From NCBI GenBank assembly GCA_016801885.1, contig CM028891.1, forward strand, positions 16,777,017-16,841,016: DNA of 64,000 nucleotides, given 5' to 3'. Under the pieces are notes generated by a model that saw nothing but the letters and a program-made list of their open reading frames with translations, was not told the DNA's origin and did no database searches. Position 1 is the stretch's first letter. Each line of letters starts with the position of its first letter. The stretch comes from Toxotes chatareus (taxonomy: Eukaryota > Chordata > Actinopteri > Toxotidae). Shown here piece after piece: positions 27,685-40,100 of the stretch. The position numbers and the translations under genes are program-made.

Positions 27685-27685
<1 letters not shown>

Positions 27686-27719
<34 letters not shown>
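27686..27719. repeat. (TG)n microsatellite
   Basis: About 17 TG units, followed by a degraded TATGTGCGTG tail. Confidence 0.9.
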
Positions 27720-27725
<6 letters not shown>

Positions 27726-28063
27726 TGCATATACACTCACCACAACAAAGATAGCATTCACCACTTCTGAACAGCAATTACATTTCCCCTAAGAAAATGA
27801 TCCAGATGGGTTTGAAATACGCAATAATTTGTTTGGTCATTAAGATGCCTATTCAGAACTGCTTTTGCTTGTAATTATAACAAACTAGGCAGTATGCCAT
27901 GCCACTGATGCATTCCCTTTGTGCACAGAAGTAATTTTCTTTTCCTAAGGGAAAAAAAGCTGCCTTGTGTTTTTTAACGTTCAACCCACATCCATAACTA
28001 CTAGCCAGTAAAGCACTGAAATTACTTTAAACCTCGCAGAGTGACTCCAAGATTGCAGCCAAT

Positions 28064-28095
28064 ACACACACACACACACACAAAAAAAAAAAAAA
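28064..28095. repeat. (AC)n plus poly(A)
   Basis: About nine AC units run directly into a 14-base A run. Confidence 0.85.
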
Positions 28096-28684
28096 CGTGA
28101 CGTTACAAATGTCATTGCAAATAAAGATAATGATACTCATTTTTTTCTTACTAGTGAAATTACAACCATCAGAGAAAGTAATGAGAATTCTCATTTTGAT
28201 GGACATGTTACATTTAAATTGTGTTCTAAAGTATTGGTATCCACTTGGTATGCTGCGCCTTCAGTGAGATCTTGTCCCTCAATCATCTCCTCTTCGTAAG
28301 AACGCAGATGCATAAGTTTGGCATCAGTCTATGCACTGCCAGATATTGTTTTTTTGTTTCGCTTGCAGTTACACTTTTCAGTTTTCTGCATTGTCTTTGT
28401 TTACCTTTTAGTCTTTTTTTTTTTCCTCCTTCAAGGGGGGTTTTTGGAAATCTGATTTACTTGTCATCAGCTGTAATGTCAGGAGCTGACAGGCCATCTT
28501 TTGTTTGTTTCCATAATGACCGAGAACATTCATCATTCCAGTCAGTTGGTCCAAAAATGTGCAACAGAGCTTCTCAGCATGAATTTCAATCTTGAGTGTA
28601 TCTGGATTGATTAAACATGCTAGTTCAGACTGATTTTAGCTCCAAGGTAGTCACTGGTTATCAGAAATTACACCCTGTGTTTGT

Positions 28685-28770
28685 GAGATAAGATAAGATG
28701 AATTTTATTAATCCCACAGGGGGAAAATTTGCATCGTTACAGCAGCAGCAGGATGTGGACGAGGGCAGGT
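28685..28770 (-). mobile_element. 3' tail of an RTE-like LINE (Expander/Rex3 type)
   Basis: Read on the minus strand, the segment ends in tandem TTATCT-type units preceded by 'TGTGGGATTAATAAAATTC' and a 'GCTGCTGTAACGATGC' block. That order matches the 3' end of RTE-clade LINEs common in fish, whose copies are usually 5'-truncated and end in a short tandem tail. The remaining ~85 bp carry no coding sequence. The clade is recalled from memory; the tail structure is visible in the sequence. Confidence 0.55.
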
Positions 28771-31700
28771 ATCAGGCATGGTTAAGGACAGAGGCAAAAT
28801 ATTTACATCAGAGAAAAATGTTCACGTCACAGGAAGACATGGCGTGCACATAACTTACACGTGTGGTATTGCACATGTGGAGCAATGGTGAGAAATTTCT
28901 TATTCTGACAAATACACACACATGCTTTGTACATGCACACATCTCATTATACAATGTGCATGAGTCAAAGCAGGTGCCATCACATGTCAAGACCCCAGGA
29001 TTCAACTAAGCTTCACAGTATCTCTGCACTAACCCACGCCTGGCCATGCTGAGACTTGTCTGGCTCACAAACATGTGACAGTCTGTCCTAAGGTGTACAA
29101 CCTGTCTAAAGCTGACCAGGCTATGCCCAACCTGGACACAGCACAGACAGCCCTGAGATATATATACAAGCTATGAAGTGCATTGCATTGGATGGATGGA
29201 TGGTCAGTGGCTAGAGAGCAAACACAAACAAAAAGAAAAAATAAAACAAGGAAGCAACATGAGTAGAGCATACTAACTTTTTACTCTGTGGTCAATGTAC
29301 ACGTCTGTTATATAAAATCATAGCTGCAGGTTTCCAGCAGTAGCTTCAAGTAACAATGATCTTTGTGATTTATTTTAAAGCAGATTTAATTTTACAGCAT
29401 ATTTCTGAGGTCTGCCTATATTGGCACATTGGGGTTTCAGTTTGCTAAAGGTCATTTAATGGGAAAATCAATTCTGTGCTCAAGTGGGGCAGCGGAGGCT
29501 TTACAAGTAGCCAAATGGACAGCTAATGTAATCAATATGTGTAAAAAAATAATGTCCCTTCAGTTACATTTTAGCCACATTAAGCTGATACGCAGCTAAC
29601 GTGAGAACTGGGGTATTTGCTTGTAAATTGTTTTGGGAAAATGCTGCGCTAGAAAGGACTATTTTAAATAGTCCAGGCACAGGACAAGAAAAAAAGCCTC
29701 AGGTGGTCCCCCAGTGCTGTCACATCTTGTCTGCATACCAATATTTCACCTGCATTATTGATTGCAGTACTTTGCATCTTTTAGTCTTTTCCAGCTACAA
29801 TAGAGCTGTAGAAAACATCATGCATTATGAATCGTGACATGAGGCCTGTTTCTTAAGTTCTGAGCCTTGCAGGGGGCACAAAAACATCCTTAAAATTAAA
29901 GTTTTGAAGTTATGGCATCAACCTGCTGTCTGCAGTCTGTGATAATCTTAGAGCAGCTGTACACAGATAATCTATCCCGGAGCCTTAGGAAATTGGAGCT
30001 GAAGTGGTGGTCATGGATGCGCCTTCTTTGCAGTTGGAAAACCACTTTCTGTTTGGTGCGTATGTCGCTATTTGACAACATGACCTATCTGAATAAAACA
30101 AAACGGAAACTACAAAAAAGCAATTTAAATTACTGTTAGAAATCAGTGCAAATAACACACAATCTACGGCAAGCGGCTGCAGTCACATCCTGCACCGTGT
30201 TCATTAGAGGAGGCAGTCCTGACCAGTAAAGCTGCAGTAGCCCACACTTGGTTTACCATCAGGGGTTATCTGTCATGTATTATTCCATCTGACATGCAAA
30301 TGCCTTTCTTACATCAAACAGGATATGTTCTACTTAAGCTCTAATCATGCAGTCGCATGTGAGTCGGATGAGCAGAGAAAATTCTCCCGTTCTGCCTAGA
30401 AAGCCAGCAGAGACCCTGAGGAGAACAGAGGCCCTCTTCCTATGTTCTGGGCTCAATACTGGTCACTGTGGTCAAATTAGTGGCAAGACATGAAACATAA
30501 TGGGGATACGCCTTTAATGAAATCATGGAAGAATAATTACTTCTCACTGGGCACATGCGTGCAGAGCAAAGCGGGTCAAATAAAGAGCATTTCCTTTGAT
30601 TCATCCCACTGGATAGAAAACTAAATTCTTTTATGACAAGCAAAATCATTTCACAGTAGTGTTTCATATTCATTTATGAATTTTATACAGACTTGTGTAA
30701 TACAACATTGGAATATTATTTGCGAGTTTCAGAACAAATTGATCGTGCACATTTAAAAAGGCCTTTCACGGGTCAAACTCCATATATGCATTTTAGTCAG
30801 ATGATTCTTTTCTAATGTAAGAATATTGATCGTGATCTCAGTGTTATTGGAAAAAATGATATATCAGTTAATCTGTTACTCTGTCACCTCCTAATTAGGG
30901 CCAATACAGCTGTTCTGTCAGAAATACTACTTTCATGATGCCTAAAATGTCCAGCTTTATTTTGGACAGTGTAATAGAGGTGTTGATATGATTATATGTG
31001 TTAGCACTGAGGTTATTGTGAGTGATGGTGTTGTGCTAGACTACATTATAGTGAGAGGTTTTTCTAATATCCTGCTCCCCATTGTAGTGCAGTGCAGTAC
31101 AGTACCGCACCAGTGATAAACATATAATTGAATCAACACATTTCCGACAGTCACCAAAAACTGAAGATAAACCTCATAAAGGTGCTATGGTGGAACAATT
31201 TTGTTGGACTGCAATATAGAAAACATAATATTTCAGCTGGTGTTCAGCAGGTGTGTTCTGTGGAATGTAAAAGCTCTGGCAGGTGAAAAAAAAAAGCAGG
31301 ACGGTCAATAATAGTTATGTGACATGGAGATGCTGCAGCATGGACAGGGCGTGAACTCAAGAGACTCGAGAGGTTTTTCAGAATTAGGTCCAGGCTTTCA
31401 TTCTGATCTTTTACTTTCAGAATAATCACTACCATGGAAAGGAGCACACGCTCACTGCTCCCTTGTTGTTGGCTCTCTTCTTGGAATGCACATTAAAATA
31501 TACTGAAGTAATGGAAGTTTTTCAAAGTTTCTTCACTTGTGCAGCAAAACAACACCATGTCAGAGAGGTGCTGATAGAACCTTATTTTGAGGTCTCAGTG
31601 GGTTTATGTTATTTATGTATTTATTTTTATTGGACTGAATTATTTTGAGAGATGACTGTAAAACAAAATAAACACCCATCCATGTATTTTACTCCAAACA

Positions 31701-32661
31701 CCAACACTCACTGTGGCCTTAAAATTTACCACAGGGTTTGGTCAACAGCTCTGTGTGAGGGCTGGACATCAGACGCTTCACGGAGACGGGATTTATTGCT
31801 TGGCTGTTATATTAGTTTTATTAGTTTGTATTAGATTGTACAGGGATATCTAATTACCATTAAGTCTATAATTTATAATTTGTTGAGTTAAGTCTCAACT
31901 TCTAACAATGATGGATTACTTGTGCAGAAAGAGTTAGACGTGTCATTAGGTAATGAAAACCTGTCGTGTAGTTCCTCTTTATTCAGCAGCAGAGCTGCTG
32001 GTAGTTCCTCCTGTAAAGTTTTCCTTTGAGTTTCTTTTGTGAAGTTTTCTGTTTTGCAGTCCTCTGCAAAAATGTAAAGCACAAAGTGATGTTTCACACA
32101 ATCTTACCCCTAAAAAAATAAATGTGCCAAGCTAAGAACTTTAATATACTCAGTTATTTTTTTTTTTAAAAATCACTGTATCAGATAAACAGAACAGAAC
32201 AAACTGCAAGACTGAGCAGACAGACACATTTAACAAGAGAACGACAAGTTAACTTTTCAAATAATTCCTCTGGTTATGTTAGGCATGTTGACGCACTTCA
32301 GGAATCATACATAAACAAATAGGACGGCAGCTACATGTGTAGCACAGCAGTGGTGAGCTGGCAGCTGTCAAGTTTTGAAACCAAGTGAAGCGACGTGAGC
32401 AGGGCATTGATTTGAGGTATTGTCATCACCACAGCTGCCCACTAATCAGCAAGTACCGTGTTGAATAACAGATCATTTGCAGAGGAGTGTGTAATTAACC
32501 ACATGGAGTTTGGTATACTGTAAGTTGGGAAACACCATTTTCTTCTGATAACTAGCTTTGTTCGGCTTTGTTTGTTCAGTATGCAGAGCATTGTGCAAAG
32601 CACAAAATTAAGAGAGATTCAATTACTTCTGTACTTGAAAATAACTGTCACTCTTTTTTAT

Positions 32662-32663
<2 letters not shown>

Positions 32664-32692
<29 letters not shown>

Positions 32693-32720
32693 ATACGTGT
32701 GTATATATGTATGTATATAG
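32664..32720. repeat. (TG)n / (TATG)n microsatellite
   Basis: About 11 TG units pass into interrupted TATGTATA units. The tract lies about 140 bp beyond the inferred polyadenylation signal of the cadherin gene. Confidence 0.85.
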
Positions 32721-32862
32721 TTTTACTTAATTCAAAGTGGCCTCTATTTTCACTTTGTGTACAGATAGAAAAACATGGTACACAACCAGCAACACCCTTT
32801 AAGTTGTAACTACAAAAGCAGGCAATGGACTGGAAATGTAACTGTTTTCTTTTGTACATAAT

Positions 32863-32868
32863 TTTATT
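32863..32868 (-). promoter_or_regulatory. Candidate polyadenylation signal AATAAA
   Basis: TTTATT on the plus strand reads AATAAA in the gene's orientation, about 760 bp past the stop codon. It is the best canonical hexamer I found in the proximal downstream region. Confidence 0.4.
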
Positions 32869-33437
32869 AAGAAAATAAGTATAAAAATATAAATATAAAA
32901 CAATATGACTCAGCATTCAAACAGCATGAATTCAGTGTATGACAGTTTTCCTACAACATACACTTTCCATTACATATTACACCTATATGATGAAATGAAT
33001 TCACAGTTTGACAAATAAACTGCACCAACCATTCACATGAACATTGCTTGTCAAACAAGGATAGCAAATAGTATATAGGATGTCCATCATTAAAAACACT
33101 TTGTACATTTACAGCATTTAATGGAGTTGGCCGGAAAAGCCGCTTGACTCCTTCCCTCCCCCACCCAAACCCAGTCCAGTGCCATTAAACATTGATAGTA
33201 TACAATACTACTATCTCTCAGGTCAATTACAAAACACATTGTCCACACCATTGTTCACAAAAAAATCCTAAAAGTCAAAGGCATCTTTACTGATTATGAC
33301 CAAAAACAGTAAAACTTTGAGAATTATACTGTATCTCCATTGATGAGAAAATTCAACTCAGTTCAAGTCTTAATTTCCATCTCAGCATCCACACGTGGAT
33401 CGCAGGAATTTTTGTTCGAGTGTATGAGAATCAAATA

Positions 33438-33572
33438 GACAACTAGTTAACTAGCGAGCTAGCTAGCAAACTAGACAGATAAACAGATAGATAGCTTGAT
33501 AGATAGGTAGACAGACAGTCAACTAGCCCGCTAGCTAACTAGACAAATAGCTGTCTGGCTAGCTAGCTGGGT
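33438..33572. repeat. Irregular CTAG / GATA-type simple repeat
   Basis: Many CTAG, GCTAGC and AACTAG units are interleaved with GATAGATAG and ACAGACAG units over 135 bp. It lies between the cadherin stop codon and the inferred polyadenylation signal, so it is probably transcribed as part of the 3' UTR. The palindromic CTAGCTAG blocks could fold into hairpins. Confidence 0.7.
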
Positions 33573-33625
33573 AAAACAGACAGAAAAAATGGACTTGAAT
33601 AAAAGAGAGACTGTCATGGCTTTGT

Positions 33626-34116
33626 CTAGGTCTCTCTGTCTGGGCTCTTCCCTATGTACATCTCTGCCAACTTTTTGAATTGTGGTCCCCAGTTGCTGAG
33701 GTAATCATAATCCTGGTCCCCCTCAGTGGCAGCGGACTCCAGTGAACTGAGGGATTCTGCCAGTGACCCACTGCCCTCATAAGCGTATGTGGCCAGGGAG
33801 TCATAGGGGGGCGCTGTGGGATCTGAATCGTTGTCCTGAAGCCTCCCGTTAATGAAGTCTCTGACGTCCGTGTTATCCTTTATAGGTGATGTCCTCCGAA
33901 AGGGAAACAGCATTTCGGGTATGATGTCCCTGCGTAGCTTGTTAGCATCCATCACCTCTGGGTTGCGCAGTGTGCCAATATCAAAGGCCTGAGTGTCCTC
34001 CTCTCCGCCCCCTTCATCGTTGTAGCTGACAACATTGTCTCTGACATCCTCTTTGGAGATGATCAGAGGCTCCTTCTTCCTCTGTCTCCTCAGGGCAGCA
34101 AACAGCACCACGATCA
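33626..34116 (-). CDS. cdh10: Cadherin exon 12: cytoplasmic tail and stop
   Basis: This final coding exon starts after a TTTTTGTGTAG acceptor and continues a split Met codon (A|TG) from exon 11. It encodes the end of the membrane helix (VVLFAALRRQRKKEPL), the juxtamembrane p120-catenin segment with DEGGGEEDTQAFDIGTLRNP, then the distal beta-catenin segment DPTAPPYDSLATYAYEG through DYDYLSNWGPQFKKLAEMY, and stop TAG at 33626-33628. The phrase PLIISKEDVRDNVVSYNDEG is typical of the CDH6/9/10 group and differs from the KKDTLMTSKED phrase of the CDH12/18 group. The exon is intact, with no frameshift. Confidence 0.93.
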
Positions 34117-37100
34117 CTACACAAAAACAGTGGGAAATACAGAGAGAGAAAGCTCAGCATAAGATGTGTGCCTCCTAACATGTGTCATGCATTAAAGAGC
34201 ACGGGGGAGCAAAAGCGCAGAGGGGAGACACATTTGCTACCAGTGATAAATCCCCCACACTGCCTCAGGCATTCACCTCCTATTATTAAAGATTCAGTGA
34301 AAAAGCTTTTTCTTTCTTTTTCCCTTGAATGGCACATTCGCTGTATAAAATGCACCGTGGTTGGAGGACCCTTTTTTTTTTTTTAACACTCTCCAGCACA
34401 AAACATCATATCTCATCTCCTTCTTTCTTTTTTGGCAGTAAAATCGGAGACTGCAGAGTGAGCATGTTTCCAGAGAGTGGCACTGTGTGGCAGCAAGTTC
34501 TTAAACAAACTCATAATTCTTCAGGAAAAGAGGAAGCAATCTCTTTATTTAGGACAAGCACAAATCCTACTCCACCTGTCCTCCTCTCCTTCTCCTTCCT
34601 TTCCCTTTTTGTCCTACCAGCAGGTACTGTAGTTTTCTGCCTGCCCCCCTATCTGGGTGTTAATTACAAAGCCTTCAACATGGGTTGGTTGGGGGTGGCT
34701 GTTTAAAAAAAGGATCTTTTCCGACATTTGTGATTGACCAGTGCCACGTTTTTAGAAAGCACAGAGGATTGCAATGAGGAGGACCAGATAGGGAGAGCCG
34801 TTCCAGCTCAGTGCCGGCCTGTCGGAGTCAAGCAGAGGTGAATGAGACAGTCTGTCAGGGGGGTTCAAGCGCGAAAAGCGTCAGATAATGAGCAGATGTC
34901 ATGATATTTTGCTGAAGAGGAGAGCTTGAAATTTAACCTTCAGTACACTTGGTATGTGAGAGAAGATCTGCCCACCACCAGAAACAGAATTTAAAACTTG
35001 GAATTAAAACAAGCAGATGGAAGAAAAGCTGGTCAATACTAATTTGCTTGTATCATTAGTCCAAGTCAGGGTGCAGATCAAATAACACACGGAACTCCAA
35101 AACAAGAACTCATGGCAGGAGGAAGGGGGTTCAGATTCAACACATGGAAAGGGTAAAGGTCTCATATACAGAGCGGCACACACACACATACACGCATATA
35201 CATTTTTTAACTGCAATGCCCTCAACAGTATGCAATTGCTTCTACATTAACAGTGTCTAGTAGGTCAGAAATGCTACTATCAGGTGCTCTGCTTGGCCAA
35301 ACAAGGTGATGTTGAATGACAGTAGAAACCCATTACTTATTAATATGCCCTTGACCATAAGCACTGTGCATTTCTGCTTTTTGCTGGGTAAAATGATAGG
35401 CACTGTTGCTGTTGTGCCCTGTATGCGATTACATGCAGCATTAGATCACGAGGAGGGCTGTGGTGCCTGAAAATGTCAAGAAGTAAGATGCGACCTACTT
35501 TACAAGGGAAATACACAGACTATTTTGTAAAGCGGATTTATTTGCTGATGAATGGAGCTTAGAACCATAGTGCAACGTTCTGATTATTCTGTTATTTAGC
35601 CTAAAATGGCCTGTTTTTATGTTTCTCTGATAAGTGACCTCTTGTAGTCATGTAGTCATAATGATTGTCCACTGAGCCATGATGTGTTTATTGCACCCTG
35701 GGAGGACATCAAGGTCAGTGGTTGGGCATAGAGAGTGTCTAAGGTTTTTGTGGCACCTTTAGTTTTTTTTACTTGACTTAAATTTTTGAATCTCAATTGA
35801 ACTTCAATATGTCCTATGAATATAAAGCAGGTTAATTTTCTATCTGTATCTGAGAACAATAGAATAAAGTTTGAACTTGAAACTGACAATGAGTAATTTC
35901 ACAGTGAAGTTCAGACCACATTAATTCAGAAATATGGTTATCAAAGTCAAATGTTTCAGTGCAGTAAATCCAGTGGTGTTTAAATTTCAAAATTTGGTAT
36001 GTCTCATATAATTCATTTTGTTATAGCAATGATTTCCTTCTATGCAATCCCTTTGGTGCATTTTTTTCTTATACTATAAGAGAACTGTTCACAGACAACA
36101 TCTCCTTGTTTGTATTTAATATTGTCACAACCATAGTTTTAGTATACTGAGAGGCGGAGTGGCTGCCAGCCAAAGTGGGGGCCACTGGCAGAATGTCATA
36201 TTTTCAGTAACAGTTTATAGATTGCAGTGAGTTGGGTATCCAAGCTTTCGATCGATGTCCTGTTTGTAATAATAGACCATGTAATTTTTTCCCTCCATAG
36301 TAAGTAGCAGGTACTTGAGAAAACAACTCAGTCTGGGCCATGTGACTGACTTCAGCACCCTGAAGTGATTGCAGCATCGAGCATATGAAAGTAAGGCCCC
36401 TGCCTGGGGTCTTTCTGTGTGGCCATACCCCCCAAAAAAAACGGGAAAACCCCATCCCGAAATAGTGATTGTCTGATCTTAGCTTAGCAACCAAAACTAG
36501 GTGTGATAGGCCTTTCAAATGTTTGTTTTATCCACAGCCTGAAGAGGAGTTCGCCAGGCTCCAGTAAATGCAATATTTGGTTTCCCAAGAGTTTGGAGGG
36601 TCTTTTTTATTGCTTCTCGAAAACCAAAAACACACCAAGCAAAAGTCTAAGGAATGGATTAAACAGTGTGTTTGTCTGCTCTAACGTAAGCTTCAAATAT
36701 CAGCATGCCCTGCTACCTAATTTACCACCTACATTAGTAACCCAGCATTACCTCCAAAGCCAAAGAGCGGATCTTTAGTTGACTGCATTATTATGGGGGG
36801 TTACAGGTTATGTCACAAAAAGCCTGTGAAAGAATGACACATTTTCTGTGTGGGAGCAGAGAAGCTATTATGTCCTAGTTAAGGGTAATGTAAGCAGCTC
36901 TGTCCTGCTCTTTATTTGGTAGTTTACTCTCCATCAAGCTTGTTACCCAACTTATGTCATGTTTTGCAAACTCATTGGTTTCTACTCATCCTTAAGGTTG
37001 TTTTCTTTTCAAGTGGCATTTTTATTCTTATTCCTTATTTACATGTCCTCTACATGGGGAGTTGACTGGTGGGACATGCTGTAGTCTCAGTCTTCAGGCC

Positions 37101-40100
37101 TGAAATAGATGCCTAAGAGCCATTTTAAAAAGAGTCGGCTGGAAACACCAAAAAGTCAGCCGGAGATATACTTTTCAGACAACTCAAGTAGCCGACATTA
37201 CTTGGCCAGCTAGGTACAGCCGATACAACGACAGATGAAATGTCAGCCAGCAAAATCAACACTTGTTTCCTAGAAATGAGATGCCTGCTTTTATTTACTT
37301 TTCTGTGAAATCATAGGCCCATTGTTTCTTAAGGAACTGCAAATTTCTAAATCTGCTGCTGTTATCAGTGTAAAATGCACATGTGCTAGTCTAGAATGGA
37401 AGGCTTGGCTGGCATACGAATGGTAACCAAGTGGGGTGAGACATGGTGAAAGGTCCTTTGAGAGTCTTAAGGATGGAGGGTGCTGTATGTTGTATAGATT
37501 TTAAAGCTCTCTGAGGCCAGTTTTTATTTTTGATGATGTGTTGCAGCACATAAATGAAATCAGCTTGACTTCAGCAAAAGAACTGAGTTGTTGCTATAAG
37601 CATCGGTTGCAGCCATAGCTAAAAAAAAACACATGCTCACAGACGAGGGGACTTACTGAGGAGAATAATGACACAGAGCAGTATGGCCACCAGAGCTCCA
37701 GTTGTGAGACCATCTGAGAAGGGCAGCACCTCGGGGTTACATGTCTGCATGTTACCACGGCTGTCACAAGCGCACACGCGCACAATTAGTGTGCTGGTGC
37801 TGCTCTGAATGGGGTAGTCATTGTCTGAGATGACTATAGGCAGGAAGTACATGCTCATCTCACGTCGACTGAAACCTCCCCTCTGCGTCAGGATATTGGC
37901 AGTGTTATCTGCGGAAAGATGCAAATGGGACTGTCAGTGATGAGATGTTTCAGTTAGCTAGCTGATTGTACAAGAACGACTTGCAATCTTCAGTTCCTTT
38001 TTACTCTCCTCTGTGACAGACAGCTCGTAATACTTTTTGTAAAGCCGTTACTAAAATGTCTAAATAATACTTCAAACAAAACTCTTAATATATTAACAAC
38101 AACCTGCGTTATTACTGTGTTCACTTTGTCTACCACAATACATCCCAGTTGCTGAAGAGTTTTACTGTTTACTCTGAATCAATGCTAAAACTAGCACCAG
38201 GTAAACTGAATAAAAAGAGAATATACAGATTCAGCAGTTGAAGTTGTTCATCCTTTTTGCTGCAGACTTTCACAACTACCACTGCATTTCTCTCTCTTGC
38301 TTAACTGAAAAAATAACAATGCGAGCGTTACAACTTTTTTCTTTTTTTTTTTTTTGATAACAAATATTTTCTACTGTATGACAGAAAAAAAATCTGTCTG
38401 TGACACAATGCATGATAGATGTGGAATGACTGCCTGAAGGCTGACTTTCACAATGGCTTTACTGTAAGTGAAATTTTGCCAAACAACTCTAGAGCTCCTC
38501 AAGAAAGGATACTGACTCGTCAAAGCCAGTCAAACGACTACAATCACACAATGGAAATATATAATTTTTCTTGTCAAATATATTGAATACATTTGGTTCT
38601 AATCTATTATTTTCATATTAATGTTATAGTCCTCTAGACTTCATATTAAACCACATTTCCCATTTGCCAGTTCAAGCAGGAGTGGAATCTTAAGGCTTAC
38701 AATTTTAAGGTTTCATTTTAAACCTTTACAGAGAGAAGCATTTACATTTGTTTGAGGATTTGGGAAAAAAAGCAGACCTTACCTTCCCTGTCAATGATGG
38801 TGAAGTTTGGGTTGGTGGCACTTATACTAAAGACAAACTTGTGTCCAACGAGAGGTTCGTCGGTGTCAACAGCACTTATTGTCTGAATCAGCTGCAAAGG
38901 ACAGAACAAAGCATGAGAAAGGAAAAGAACAGACAAAAGCTTGAAATCTTTCTTGTTAGAAGGCAAATCTAAAAGACACGATGCTGGTACACCTCTACTG
39001 GCCTCTCTTCACTGGTTACCACTGAAATCCAGGATTGATTTGTTTTTAAAGCACCAGGCACCAGGTTATATCTCTGAACTCACTCCCAGTTAAAGTCCAA
39101 AAGTGACTGAGCATTTTCAGTTGTTGGCCCTAAACTGTGGAATAGTTTATCACTCACTATTAAATCTTCCCCCACCGTTCATATCTTTAAAGCCTGTTAA
39201 CTACCCATGTTTTTTAGTTGCCCTTTTAATATGTTTGTTGGCTTGATTGACAAAGTGTTTTTCTGTACTATTTTTGATTACATTGAAGTCCCTTCTCTGA
39301 ATTATAGTTTATTCTCTGCAAAGCAAAACTACGCATTGGAATCTCACTGCTGAGGAAAAAAAAAAAAAGGAGTGAACTGAGGCCAATCAGATAGATAGTA
39401 GACTAATCTGTAATTAGTGAGGAGTGTTTAGATAATTAATGTGGTTCTAGTTCCAATGATCTGTCTGAAAGTATGCGGCATGCACATGGAGTGCGAGCAC
39501 TGTGGACAAAGACACTTCCTCTGAAAATGTCGGGCAGTGATTGGTAGATGACCCCTGTCTTAGTTAAACTGTCCTGTGACATACTCAGCCAGCCGCCCTG
39601 CTGTTGTGGATTGTCTCTGTCATTGCAATATGAATAACTGGGCACGACATTATACTGACTGGTGTAGTTACTGTATGAAGCAGTTTGTCCATAAAACCCC
39701 AATCAGAGCAAAATGAGAACGATCTATGTAGATATGGTGACAAATTTGTATATTGTGCAAGAATTTGTCTTCTGTATAAATCTGAAACTATGCCTCAATG
39801 ATCATTATTAAGTTAATATCTATACTGAGATATTTCAAACATGAGATCATGAATTTGAAGCACCTGTCCTGCTTTGACGTTCTCGCAGACAAATGTGTCG
39901 TAGGACATTGCAAACTCAGGGGCGTTGTCATTGACATCTAACACCTTAATGAACACAGGCACTCGAGTTGTCTGACGTGGATTATCTGAAATGCAGAAAT
40001 ACTTAAGTTCAGCATGGATGGGGAGAAAAAAATCAAAAACAAGCACAACAACAACAACAAGGAAAAAAACATCATGATTAAGGTCGTTCAAAGTCCTGTC

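Larger units (their letters stand above)
26546..32844. other. Gene-free region downstream of the cadherin
   Basis: I see no supported gene. Contents are microsatellites (27686-27719, 28064-28095, 32664-32720), an RTE-type LINE tail (28685-28770), a short GGAT repeat near 29190-29204, and otherwise unremarkable AT-rich DNA. The stretch at 32400-32520, just beyond the inferred cadherin polyadenylation site, is free of low-complexity sequence and has homeodomain cores, but I see nothing decisive in it. Confidence 0.5.
32845..33625 (-). other. Probable 3' UTR of the cadherin gene
   Basis: This is non-coding sequence directly after the cadherin stop codon. The far end is set by an AATAAA hexamer on the minus strand at 32863-32868. 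An ATTAAA variant at 33117-33122 could give a shorter form. The proximal part (33438-33572) is an irregular CTAG/GATA-type repeat. The extent is inferred, because no transcript evidence is available. Confidence 0.45.

Noticed and set aside
34329..34706. 125-codon plus-strand frame antisense to intron 11
   Set aside because: Phe/Ser-rich translation through T runs and CT-rich sequence, with no recognisable domain.
36397..36420. Phrase CCTGGGGTCTTTCTGTGTGG in intron 11
   Set aside because: Resembles part of a dispersed fish repeat, but only about 20 bases match and the rest diverges at once, so it is too short to annotate.
39007..39260. LINE-like translation as a real host gene
   Set aside because: Stops, frame changes and an internal deletion show it is a dead retrotransposon fragment.
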